NCBI GenBank assembly: GCA_029009115.1
Contig: JAQXJU010000042.1
Span: forward strand, 1-64,000
Source of the DNA: Bacteroidales bacterium
Lineage (GTDB): Bacteria > Bacteroidota > Bacteroidia > Bacteroidales > UBA932
Direction: 5' to 3'
Length of the DNA stretch: 64,000 nucleotides
The stretch's first letter is position 1. Each line of letters starts with the position of its first letter. Position numbers and translations under genes: made by a program. Positions 10,563 to 19,725 of the stretch are shown in pieces. Below the pieces are notes generated by a model that worked only from the letters and a program-made list of their open reading frames with translations, had not been told where the DNA came from and did no database searches.

Positions 10563-13538
10563 ATGAATAAACTACAGCTTGCAGCACTGCTTCCATTGCT
10601 TTTTCCGTTGCCGTGTGTCCTCAGCGCCCAGCCTCAGGCAGACAGTCTTGCCAATGAGATTCTCCAAGAGACTGTGGTCGTGGGATTTGCCAGGAGCAGC
10701 AGGCTCAACCTCACGGGAGCTGTCCAGCAGGTGAATATGAAGGATGTCGCAGGCGACAGACCCGTCGTGAGCATCGGTTCCGCCCTCCAGGGGGCCATTC
10801 CGGGCCTCAGCGTTTCGGGCGCGTCTGCCCTCGGACAGCCCAAATCGTTTAATATCAGAGGAATACTGAGTATCAACGATGCCGCTCCTCTGATTTTGAT
10901 CGACAATACCGAAGGCGACATCAATACCCTCGATCCCGACGATATCGAAAGCGTCACCGTTTTCAAGGATGCTGCTTCATCGGCCATTTATGGAGCGCGT
11001 GCCGCCGGGGGAGTGATATACATCACAACCCGCCGTCCCCACGGCAGGCAGGCCCCCAAAGTGGATTACAATTTCAGGATGGGAGTTGTGAACAGCATCT
11101 CCAACCCGGAATTTGCCTCGCTCGACAGCTACCTCGACGCATATTCCGAAGCCGGTTACAGCACAAAGTACTGGGCTGGCAACGGCGATATCTCACGCTG
11201 GAGGCAACTGCTCTCCGATTACCGTGGCGGAACTCTCGAAGGCGTTACCGACAACGGCATCTTCAGAGATTCTGACGGGGCTGTCTATTTCCTGAAGGAG
11301 AACAATCCCCTTGCAAACTCTCTCGAGGCCGGCACTTCTGTAGATCACGGAATATCCGTTTCGGGAGCAGGCGAGAGGATACGCTTCCGTCTGTCGGGCA
11401 ACTTCAACCGCGAGAACGGTCCTATGGCCGGGGGGGGTGATTCTTTCCGGAGGGCGACTCTCGGTTCCTTCGTATCTGCCGATGTCACTCCCTGGTTTAC
11501 TCAGGAGGCATCGCTTGGCTACTCGAACAGGAGTACCACTACCATAATGAGTGTTTTCAGGGATGTCTATTCGGTCCGTCTTCCTTCCTGGTACCCCGAT
11601 GGCTATATGCCAGCCTCCATTCTCGGTACCGAAGAAGACCTCCTGATTGATTCTCCGCGCAACGGATGCCTGTACCAGCCCACCGACCTGAGCGTAGTCA
11701 GCACGCCGAGGCTGACCCTGCGCTCTGTCCTCAAGCCTTTTGAAGGGCTGAGCATAACCGGGGAATACACCTTCCAGAGACAGGACAATGACTATTCGTC
11801 TTATACCGGGCAGATGAAAGTAGCGGATGCATCCCTTTCGGTCCGCTCCCTTCCTGGCGAAGGCAAGGACCTATATGTCCTGAAAAAATCCCGCTCGGTC
11901 TATTCTGCACTGAATGTCTATGCCAACTACGAGATTTATATCGGAGAGCATAGGCTCAAGGCTACTCTGGGATTCAATCAGGAGAGCGGCGAGTACTCGT
12001 TCCTGAACAGTTCCGTACTTGCCCAGGCAGTGCCTTCAGTGCCTTCGATTCAAGGTGGAACGGGCGAGAAGACCCTCAAGGAGGGAATCTCGGAGTATGC
12101 CACCCGCGGTGTCTTCGGACGGCTCAGCTGGAATTGCCTCAACCGTTATCTCCTTGAGGTCAACGGACGCTACGACGGTTCGAGCAAGTTCCCCTCTTCG
12201 AATCGCTTCGGCTTCTTCCCTTCGGTTTCTGGAGGCTGGATACTCAGCGAGGAACCCTTTATGCATTTTTCGCGCAAGTGGATAGATTCCTTCAAGATAC
12301 GTGCTTCGTACGGAAGCATAGGCAACCAGAATATCGAGCCTTACGGCTATATCGCAGGAATGGAAGTCAAGCCCAGCAGCGTGTGGCTCAACGGGGGACA
12401 GAACGTAAGCATCATTACGACCCCCGGCCTTATCAGAGCCAACTACACCTGGGAGAACGTTACCACTTTTGATCTGGGACTGAACCTCAATGCCCTTGAC
12501 TACAGGCTTGATTTCAGCTTCGACTGGTACGACCGCCGCACCAGCGGTATGCTCGGCACTGGCTCGGAACTTCCTTCGGTTATCGGAGCACCCGCCCCCC
12601 TGCAGAACGTATCGGATATGCGCACTACCGGCTGGGAACTTGCCCTAAGCTGGAAAGACCGCATCGGAGACCTCAGTTACCGCCTTGCCTTCAATCTTTA
12701 CGACCACACTTCGCGAATAACGAAGTTCAACAATGTCTCGGGCAACCTCAAATACCATTACGAGGGCGAGACCCTGGGCGAAATCTGGGGATACCGCGCC
12801 GACGGCTTCTATTCCATCGACGATTTCTTCCTCGAAGACGCGCGTGCCGGAAAGTGGATACTGAAGGAGGGGGTTCCTTCGATAAGCGGATGCACCCCGA
12901 AGCCGGGTGATGTCAAGTTCAGGAATCTCGACGACAACCCTGTAATCAACGAGGGCGACGGTTCGCTCTCTAATCCCGGAGACCGTGAGATAATAGGTAA
13001 CACCACTCCCCGTTTCGAATACGGAATCAGCCTCGGCTTGTCCTGGCACGGGTTTGATCTCAGCATACTCCTACAGGGAGTTGGCCGGCGCGACTGTGTA
13101 CTCGGAGGTTCGGCCCTCTTCCCTTTCGGGGCCAACAAGTCGGAAGGTTCCTTCCTGCCTCTGTACTCCAATCAGACCAATTACTGGACAGCCAAGAGCT
13201 ATGATCCCGCATCGGAGGACTATATGGTTGCCGCAAACCCTTCGGCCAGCCTCTTCCGCATCTACGGCCAACTCGATAATGTCTCGTCCAATACCCGCGT
13301 GAGCGATATGTATCTGCAGAGCGGTGCATACCTCAGAGTCAAGAACCTTACTCTGTCTTATACTCTTCCCGAAAGTCTGACAAGGCTCACCCGCATTCTC
13401 GACAATGCCCGCGTATATGTGAGCGCAGAGAACCTGGCTACCTTCAGCTCCCTGCCTTCGGGTTATGACCCCGAGAGCCTCAGGTGGTCTTATCCTTTCT
13501 ACCGCACCGTTGCATTCGGAGCCAGTCTTACCTTCTGA
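10563..13538 (+). CDS. SusC/RagA-family TonB-dependent outer membrane transporter
   Basis: 991 aa; TonB-box-like ETVVVGFA, plug motifs and DDIESVTVFKDAASSAIYGARAAGGVIYITT; lacks the usual N-terminal carboxypeptidase-D-like domain. Confidence 0.93.
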   Translation: MNKLQLAALLPLLFPLPCVLSAQPQADSLANEILQETVVVGFARSSRLNLTGAVQQVNMKDVAGDRPVVSIGSALQGAIPGLSVSGASALGQPKSFNIRGILSINDAAPLILIDNTEGDINTLDPDDIESVTVFKDAASSAIYGARAAGGVIYITTRRPHGRQAPKVDYNFRMGVVNSISNPEFASLDSYLDAYSEAGYSTKYWAGNGDISRWRQLLSDYRGGTLEGVTDNGIFRDSDGAVYFLKENNPLANSLEAGTSVDHGISVSGAGERIRFRLSGNFNRENGPMAGGGDSFRRATLGSFVSADVTPWFTQEASLGYSNRSTTTIMSVFRDVYSVRLPSWYPDGYMPASILGTEEDLLIDSPRNGCLYQPTDLSVVSTPRLTLRSVLKPFEGLSITGEYTFQRQDNDYSSYTGQMKVADASLSVRSLPGEGKDLYVLKKSRSVYSALNVYANYEIYIGEHRLKATLGFNQESGEYSFLNSSVLAQAVPSVPSIQGGTGEKTLKEGISEYATRGVFGRLSWNCLNRYLLEVNGRYDGSSKFPSSNRFGFFPSVSGGWILSEEPFMHFSRKWIDSFKIRASYGSIGNQNIEPYGYIAGMEVKPSSVWLNGGQNVSIITTPGLIRANYTWENVTTFDLGLNLNALDYRLDFSFDWYDRRTSGMLGTGSELPSVIGAPAPLQNVSDMRTTGWELALSWKDRIGDLSYRLAFNLYDHTSRITKFNNVSGNLKYHYEGETLGEIWGYRADGFYSIDDFFLEDARAGKWILKEGVPSISGCTPKPGDVKFRNLDDNPVINEGDGSLSNPGDREIIGNTTPRFEYGISLGLSWHGFDLSILLQGVGRRDCVLGGSALFPFGANKSEGSFLPLYSNQTNYWTAKSYDPASEDYMVAANPSASLFRIYGQLDNVSSNTRVSDMYLQSGAYLRVKNLTLSYTLPESLTRLTRILDNARVYVSAENLATFSSLPSGYDPESLRWSYPFYRTVAFGASLTF

Positions 13539-13550
13539 TTCAGTCCGACA

Positions 13551-15620
13551 ATGAAGAAAAGTATCATTTTGATCATATCCTTTGCGGCAGCTGTTCTGTG
13601 CTCCTGCAACTCTCCGTTCCTCGAGCGTGAACCCAAGGGCACCCTGGTCGAGACCAATGCCTTCACATCGAACGAAAACTTCCGTTCTTATATGTACCAG
13701 TGCTATTCGATGTTCACTGATGCCCGCATACTAACCAACAACAGCGGAACCCAGTACCATCAAAACGGCCAGTACTATAGCGACCACTACAGCGGTCTTA
13801 TGACCGATCGTGACCTCTACCGCAACCCCTATGCTTATCAGGAGGTCAAGCCTGTGGTCTCGAGCAATGTCTGGGATTTTTCGCTCATCCGCACCGTCAA
13901 CATTATGCTCAGTCACCTGGACGACGGGTATCTTACCGACAGCCAGGTGCGTCACTGGCGTTCGGTGGGGTTCTTCTTCCACTCCTGGTGGTATATGGAA
14001 CTGGTGGCCCGCTACGGAGACGTACCCTATGTCACCAAGGTACTAAGCGAGGAGAGCCCCGAGGCCTGGGAGGCCCGAACGCCGAGGGCCGAGGTGGTCA
14101 GCAATATCATCTCGCGCCTCGAATACGCCATCGAGAACATTGGCGACAGCTCCGCAGACGGAGACAATGCCGTCAATGCCGATTGCTGCAGGGCGGCGCT
14201 GAGCCGTTTCCTCCTGAGGGAAGGCACCTGGGCAAAGTATCACGGTCTCGAAGACGAGGACTGGCATGAGATGCTGCGCAAGTGCCTTGCCGTATCCGGC
14301 GAGCTGATGAAGAGCTACCCTTCGCTGTATGAGGGTAATGGCAACGACGCTTATCCGGCAGCCGGTTTTGACAACGAATACACCACAGAGAGCCTCAAGG
14401 GAGTTCCAGGAGTGATTTTCTACAAGCAGTACGAAGACGGCACCCTGACCCACCGCTTCAGCGATTACGTCCACATTGCTGCCCATACCACCGATGCCCC
14501 GCAAGCTACAATCGACCTCTACCTGATGCAGAACGGACGACCTGTTGCGAACGTGGATTCCGGATACAAGGGTGGAAAAGGTCACGACCTCTGGGATGTT
14601 TATGAGGGAAGGGACCCCCGGCTTCCGATTACCTTCGAGCCTCCCGTCCAGGCAAAGATCAAGACTTTTGCAAACCCCGACAATTTACTCACCTTCAAAC
14701 AGTGGACTTTCTGGAGTGTGGGCGAGGACCTGAACGGCAAGGGCAAGCATACCGTAAGCTATGAAGATTCGTTGAAGTTTCGCCGCTACATCGATTGGTT
14801 CGGGCCCAACCTGATGTGTTACGACGGAGGAGGGGTACCCGCACTCGGGAGCAAGCGCCTTCCGGCTCACAACCATACCAGCTCTATGTCGCATTCATCC
14901 CCCAACATCTCGCGCTACTGCCAGACCGACAACTATATGCGCTGCCTCACCGGGTATTACTTCTGGAAGAGCTACACTTCGTGGGAGAAGGGACTCAACA
15001 AGCCTTACCAGAGTTCCGACAAGCCTGTTTTCCTCCTTTCCGAGGTGCTCCTGAATTATGCCGAGGCGGCTTTTGAACTGGGCGAGTTCGACCAGACTGT
15101 TGCCGACAACACCATTAACAAGCTGCGCGCACGCAGTGGGGTTGCGCCAATGAATGTCAGCCTGATAGATGAAAACTGGGACCCTGATCGCGACAAGGGT
15201 GATGCCTCCTGGCTGAAAGGCTATGATTCAAAGACCTGTTATCCAGTCGAGCCTGTGCTGTGGGAAATCAGACGCGAGCGTCTTGTCGAACTGATGGGAA
15301 GCGGTATGTCTTTCTACGATGTGAAGCGCTGGCACAAGGCTCCCTACTTTATCAACCGCCAGCCCTGCGGAGCCTTTGTGACGGCGAAGGACCTTCCGTA
15401 TGGCACTGGAGAATATACGGGCCAGTTTGTTGACTACTATGCCATCAGAACCAGGGGATATGCCGACCCTATGCCTAACAGTGAGGGTCAGGGATGGATT
15501 TATACCTACGAAGGGCCGCTTGCCGTTGGAGCAGGATGGCTTGACAAGTACTATCTTGAACAGGTTCCTCTCGACCAGATCAGACTCAACCCCAATCTGA
15601 CTCAAAACCCCGGTTATTGA
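13551..15620 (+). CDS. SusD/RagB-family nutrient-binding lipoprotein
   Basis: 689 aa; lipobox CSCNSPFLEREPKG, SusD-type architecture (LLSEVLLNYAEAAFELG, IRRERLVELMGSGMSFYDVKRW); follows susC. Confidence 0.92.
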   Translation: MKKSIILIISFAAAVLCSCNSPFLEREPKGTLVETNAFTSNENFRSYMYQCYSMFTDARILTNNSGTQYHQNGQYYSDHYSGLMTDRDLYRNPYAYQEVKPVVSSNVWDFSLIRTVNIMLSHLDDGYLTDSQVRHWRSVGFFFHSWWYMELVARYGDVPYVTKVLSEESPEAWEARTPRAEVVSNIISRLEYAIENIGDSSADGDNAVNADCCRAALSRFLLREGTWAKYHGLEDEDWHEMLRKCLAVSGELMKSYPSLYEGNGNDAYPAAGFDNEYTTESLKGVPGVIFYKQYEDGTLTHRFSDYVHIAAHTTDAPQATIDLYLMQNGRPVANVDSGYKGGKGHDLWDVYEGRDPRLPITFEPPVQAKIKTFANPDNLLTFKQWTFWSVGEDLNGKGKHTVSYEDSLKFRRYIDWFGPNLMCYDGGGVPALGSKRLPAHNHTSSMSHSSPNISRYCQTDNYMRCLTGYYFWKSYTSWEKGLNKPYQSSDKPVFLLSEVLLNYAEAAFELGEFDQTVADNTINKLRARSGVAPMNVSLIDENWDPDRDKGDASWLKGYDSKTCYPVEPVLWEIRRERLVELMGSGMSFYDVKRWHKAPYFINRQPCGAFVTAKDLPYGTGEYTGQFVDYYAIRTRGYADPMPNSEGQGWIYTYEGPLAVGAGWLDKYYLEQVPLDQIRLNPNLTQNPGY

Positions 15621-15633
15621 CCGGGGTTTTGAG
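15601..15633. terminator. Bidirectional hairpin terminator shared by convergent genes
   Basis: Perfect 14-bp stem CTCAAAACCCCGGT / ACCGGGGTTTTGAG with 5-nt loop TATTG, overlapping both stop codons. Confidence 0.85.
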
Positions 15634-16003
15634 TAAATTTCTCGAGAATTTCATAAAGCTGGGCAGGAACCATTGGCTTGGTCAGGTACCCGTCCGCTCC
15701 AATCTCCATTGCCTTTCGTATGTCGTCCTTATTGGCGAGAGCGGAAATCACTATGACTTTGATGTTTTTGGTGCGTTCATTTGAACGCAGTCTGGCAAGA
15801 ACTTCGTATCCGTCCATCACCGGCATCATAATATCCAGGAGTATGATATCGGGGACTCTTTCCTGGGCGATGCCCAGGGCCTCGGCCCCGGACTGTGAAA
15901 GAATTACCTCGTAGTCTTTGCCTTTCAGAAGAGCTTTGATAAGCACATTGTTTGTAGGGATGTCGTCTACGACAAGGACTACAGGCTGATTGTTGCTGTT
16001 CAT
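15614..16003 (-). CDS. Solitary CheY-like response regulator receiver protein
   Basis: 129 aa; VVDDIPTN acidic pair, IILLDIMMPVMDG phosphoacceptor, TKPM; no output domain. Confidence 0.9.
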   Translation of the reverse strand: MNSNNQPVVLVVDDIPTNNVLIKALLKGKDYEVILSQSGAEALGIAQERVPDIILLDIMMPVMDGYEVLARLRSNERTKNIKVIVISALANKDDIRKAMEIGADGYLTKPMVPAQLYEILEKFTQNPGQ

Positions 16004-16047
16004 CTGCTTTGTTGTTAGTCTTACAAAGATATAATAAATATGAATTG

Positions 16048-16085
16048 AATCTTTCCCGCTGCAGCAAAAGTTCGAATAGTATTGC
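16048..16085 (-). promoter_or_regulatory. 38-bp promoter element, copy 1 (upstream of solitary receiver gene)
   Basis: 30/38 identical to copy 2 at 16729-16766; lies 24 bp upstream of the -7 box (TATCTTTG on minus strand). Confidence 0.55.
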
Positions 16086-16114
16086 GGGATTGCTTTTTTT
16101 TGCGAATATTGGAA

Positions 16115-16660
16115 TTAGACGTTAACTTCTTCGAAGTCATTGACTTGCGGATTGAATGTGATTCTTTTGAGACCAAGTACTTCCTCGTTGATACAGAGAA
16201 CATAGCTGTATGAGCATCCGCTCTTCCAGAATGTTTGACCCTTTTCGAAAGTGTAGCTTACGTTCTGTATCTCCAGCGAGCATCTGCCGTCTTCGGCGCA
16301 GACTGTGGCATCGAAGCAGATAGTGATGCTGCCGGCTGCAGAGCCAAGATTTATTTTGTTGAAATCTCCGTTGCCGGTGTCGAAGGTGGGAGCAGCTTCG
16401 AATGAGGAGATGAAGTCCTCTGCGCTGATGTGCGAACCGAAGCCGGGAACATTGAAGCGGATATCGCTGATGCTCACATTGTATCCTTCTATATTTTCAT
16501 ACACCCCTATACGCACGGAAGCGTGTCCGTCGTTGGACTCGGCTCTTGACGCGTAAGAGTTTTGCTGCATCTCGAAGAGGGCTTCAGTATCGGGTTCAAT
16601 CTTGAAGCAGCTGGTGAGTGAGCAGTAAAGGGCGGCGAGGATGATGAGCTTGGCTTTCAT
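16115..16660 (-). CDS. Small lipoprotein of unknown function
   Basis: MKAKLIILAALYCSLTSCFKIEPD lipobox at the internal ATG (16660). Confidence 0.7.
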   Translation of the reverse strand: MKAKLIILAALYCSLTSCFKIEPDTEALFEMQQNSYASRAESNDGHASVRIGVYENIEGYNVSISDIRFNVPGFGSHISAEDFISSFEAAPTFDTGNGDFNKINLGSAAGSITICFDATVCAEDGRCSLEIQNVSYTFEKGQTFWKSGCSYSYVLCINEEVLGLKRITFNPQVNDFEEVNV

Positions 16661-16728
16661 TGTTGTAGGTGTGTGCTTTGTTTGTTCTGTTTTGTTTTGA
16701 CAGTGCAAAGGAACACACTTGAAAATGC

Positions 16729-16766
16729 AATCCGTCCCGCTGTGGCAAAAGCTGAAAAAGTATTGC
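16729..16766 (-). promoter_or_regulatory. 38-bp promoter element, copy 2 (upstream of lipoprotein gene)
   Basis: aatcNNtcccgctgNNgcaaaagNtNNaaNagtattgc shared with copy 1; 23 bp upstream of a CTTTG -7-like box on the minus strand. Confidence 0.5.
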
Positions 16767-16844
16767 TACGCTTGCGCAAATGTATTTTGCAGGATTTTTT
16801 TGCTATATTTGGAAGTTTGCAACACGCACGCTCAAGTATTCAAT

Positions 16845-17663
16845 ATGAATCATTTGACCATTCTTGTAACAAATTTCCTGTATGCGGCAGCCTTCTGCCT
16901 TGCAATTGTTCTCGGTCTGGTGTTTTGCTTGTCCGGGAAAAGGCTTGGCCCGCAATTAAAGGTGCAGAAGATTCTCGGGGCGGTTTTGCTGCTTCTTGCC
17001 CTGAATATAGTAGCCCTTGATATAGTATCTCTGACCTTCAGTTCTCCTGCAGTATGGCTCTCGGTGGCTCTGATCCTGCCCAATATTGCTGTATTCGGCT
17101 GGATAATTGCTGTTGTTTTAAGATCTATTCACTCCAGCCTCCCCGAGCACCCCGGCCATAACGGCAGCCCTAGTGAGGCCCCGGAAAAAAGCTCGATGCC
17201 TGATGAAAATACAACCCTTGAAGAAACCCCGGTTCCGGAAGAAATCGAAGAAGATGACGAAGACGATGATTCCCAGCAGCTCGAAGAGCCCAATATGGAC
17301 GATTTTATCTTCTTCCAGAAGGTTGAGGCTCTGATGGTTAACGAAAAGCTTTTCTGCGAACAGGAACTCTCGAGAGAAGACGTTGCCGCAGCCATAGGAA
17401 CCAACAGGACATATCTTGTCCGCAGCATCAAGACTGCCACGGGCAAAACTTTCTCGTCTTATATCACAGACCTTCGCGTCAACTATGCCGCAAAACTGCT
17501 GACCTCTTCGGACGAACCTCTTGACCTTATCGCCACCCTTGTGGGCTTCCGTTCAAAGAGTGCTTACTACCGGGCATTCTCGGCTGCTTTCAACTGTTCT
17601 CCTGCCGAATACCGCAGGAACTCGGTCAGTTTTCAGACTCTTGAGAATTCGAATCTGCTTTAA
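16845..17663 (+). CDS. Membrane-anchored AraC-family transcriptional regulator
   Basis: TM helices then C-terminal HTH (LIATLVGFRSKSAYYRAFSAAFNCSPAEYRR). Start at 16845 follows a TATATTTG -7 box near 16804. Confidence 0.8.
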   Translation: MNHLTILVTNFLYAAAFCLAIVLGLVFCLSGKRLGPQLKVQKILGAVLLLLALNIVALDIVSLTFSSPAVWLSVALILPNIAVFGWIIAVVLRSIHSSLPEHPGHNGSPSEAPEKSSMPDENTTLEETPVPEEIEEDDEDDDSQQLEEPNMDDFIFFQKVEALMVNEKLFCEQELSREDVAAAIGTNRTYLVRSIKTATGKTFSSYITDLRVNYAAKLLTSSDEPLDLIATLVGFRSKSAYYRAFSAAFNCSPAEYRRNSVSFQTLENSNLL

Positions 17664-18901
17664 GATTGGATATCGTGCAGGGTGAATCTGAATCCCAGCC
17701 CTCCACCTTCACGCTTGTATGCCTGAATCTCTCCCTTGTGGAAGAGAACAGCATTCCTTATTATCGACAGCCCCAGCCCGCTGCCCTCGCAGTTGCGGCT
17801 CCTGTCTCTTGACAACCTGTAGAAACGCTCGAAAATATGTTCGAGCTCGCCCTCTTCCACTCCAACTCCGTTGTCGCTGTAGTCGAAACAGAAGGTTCCG
17901 TCAGGGCTTTTTCTGAAGAGTATCCTCACCCGGGCACCCTTCCCGGCATATCTGATGCTGTTCTCGAGAAGATTGCGCAGTATCGAATGAATCAGCTGGT
18001 AGTTGGCGTGTATGCACACCGGAGGAATATCGCTCTCAATCTCGATTCCGGCTTCGGTCCTCGCTTCGGCAAGTTCCTCGCTCACTTCTTCGAACACGTT
18101 CTTGAGATTGACCGGCTCGGTAGCGAACTGCTGGGGAGCTTCTTCGAGTTTGGTTATTATTGAAATGTCACGTATGAGTTCGCTCAGCCTTACGCTCTGG
18201 AGGTAACTCCTTTGCAGGAAGAGTTCTTTCTTGGCCGGGTCCATATCGGGATGGTTGACCAGGGTCTCGAGGTAGCCTCTGATGCTGCTTACCGGAGTCT
18301 TGAGTTCGTGCGAGATGTTTCCTGTAAGCTCGTGCTTGAGGCGGCTTCTTTCCCTGCGTTCCTGGGCTTCCTCCTGCCTGAGGTAGTGCCGGTAGAGATA
18401 GAAGAATACAATAAGGGCAAGACACAGGGCCAGAGCCAGAGAAATGACGAGCATCCAGTCGAGCCTGAAGAATCTGGCAAGATCGACCTCGTAGGGACGT
18501 GCGCAGCGCACCACAATTCCCGAGCAGTTCTTGGCAAAGTAGAAGTATTTCTTTCCGACCGTGCCGGAGCGCCGTATTGCATAGGCTGTCCCGTCGGTGA
18601 GGCATTTCCTGACCTCGGGCCTTTGGAGATGGTTCTCCATCCCGCTTGCATCGGTGCGGCTGTCCAGCAGCACGTCTCCGCTTTCGCTGATTACGGTAAT
18701 AGACAGATTGCCCGGAACCAGCGACAACGAAGCGCTGTCTGCCCCGCATCGGGCCACGATGTCGCAGTATGCTTCAAGATTTGCCGACAATATGGCCTTT
18801 TTGTTGCGGCTCTCGTTCAGCAGGGCAATAAGGGTCGCAGCAAGTGCAAAGGCAACCATTACACCTGCCCCTGCGATAAGCCTCTTATTCTTAACTTTCA
18901 T
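17660..18901 (-). CDS. Phosphate-type sensor histidine kinase (PhoR-like)
   Basis: 413 aa; NISHELKTPVSSIRGYLETL, NSIRYAG, GSGLGLSII; overlaps the upstream response regulator by 11 nt. Confidence 0.85.
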   Translation of the reverse strand: MKVKNKRLIAGAGVMVAFALAATLIALLNESRNKKAILSANLEAYCDIVARCGADSASLSLVPGNLSITVISESGDVLLDSRTDASGMENHLQRPEVRKCLTDGTAYAIRRSGTVGKKYFYFAKNCSGIVVRCARPYEVDLARFFRLDWMLVISLALALCLALIVFFYLYRHYLRQEEAQERRERSRLKHELTGNISHELKTPVSSIRGYLETLVNHPDMDPAKKELFLQRSYLQSVRLSELIRDISIITKLEEAPQQFATEPVNLKNVFEEVSEELAEARTEAGIEIESDIPPVCIHANYQLIHSILRNLLENSIRYAGKGARVRILFRKSPDGTFCFDYSDNGVGVEEGELEHIFERFYRLSRDRSRNCEGSGLGLSIIRNAVLFHKGEIQAYKREGGGLGFRFTLHDIQS

Positions 18902-19589
18902 ATTTGCCGGGGTCTATGTAATAACCGAAACCGCTGCGGTTGCATATGAGTTTGTGCAGGGGGCCGAGTTTGGAACGTATTCTTGCAATATGTACGTCAA
19001 CCGTTCTTTCGAGCACGTAGGGGGAGTCTTGCCAAAGTTCTCCGATTATTGCAGTCCGAGAAAAGTATTGCCCGGGAGTCCTTGCGAGCAGAACCAGTAT
19101 GTCAAATTCCTTGCGCGACAGAATGACTTCTCTTCCCTGGGCGAGCAGGCGTCCGCTGAGAGGGTAAATTTCAAGCGGCCCGCAGACGATCTTTTCTGAA
19201 TTGGAAGTGTCTTCAGGCCTGGAGGAGGCTCTTCTGAGAACAGCCTTGATTCGGGCATTGAGCTCTCCGAAAGAAAAGGGCTTGGATATATAGTCGTCAC
19301 CTCCCGAGGCGAATCCCTTCAGAAGATTGTCTTCGGTCCCCAACGCGGTGAGAAAAATGATGGGGGTTTTAAGACCCTTCTTCCGCCTCAGCAGAGAGGC
19401 GAAATCGAATCCGTTCATTTCCGGGAGCATTACATCCAGAAGGATGAGCCCGGTTCCGGAATGCACGGCAGGCAAGGCCTCTTCTGCACTGGATGCGCAG
19501 ATTACCTTGTAGCCTTCGCTCTCGAGATTGAAACTGAGAATCTCTCTGAGGTCGGCCTCGTCTTCTATTACAAGTATCTCTTCGTTCAT
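18891..19589 (-). CDS. OmpR/PhoB-family response regulator
   Basis: 232 aa; receiver (LLDVMLPEMNGFD) plus winged-helix C-terminus (LGPLHKLICNRSGFGYYID). Confidence 0.88.
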   Translation of the reverse strand: MNEEILVIEDEADLREILSFNLESEGYKVICASSAEEALPAVHSGTGLILLDVMLPEMNGFDFASLLRRKKGLKTPIIFLTALGTEDNLLKGFASGGDDYISKPFSFGELNARIKAVLRRASSRPEDTSNSEKIVCGPLEIYPLSGRLLAQGREVILSRKEFDILVLLARTPGQYFSRTAIIGELWQDSPYVLERTVDVHIARIRSKLGPLHKLICNRSGFGYYIDPGKYES

Positions 19590-19634
19590 CTCGCCTGCAA
19601 AGATATCACTTCTTGTCCACAGTTGCTCCTCAAA

Positions 19635-19652
19635 CTGTTAAACAATTGTTAA
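19635..19652 (+). promoter_or_regulatory. Pho-box-like direct repeat
   Basis: CTGTTAA-ACAA-TTGTTAA has 7-4-7 geometry; lies between phoB-like and Na/Pi genes, upstream of TTTG(19671)-N19-CAACTTTG. Confidence 0.5.
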
Positions 19653-19725
19653 TTCGTCATCTGCCTGTTTGAAAGAGGGAATACTTGCCCCAACTTTGCA
19701 GCCGGAAATTACAAAAAGAAGACAA

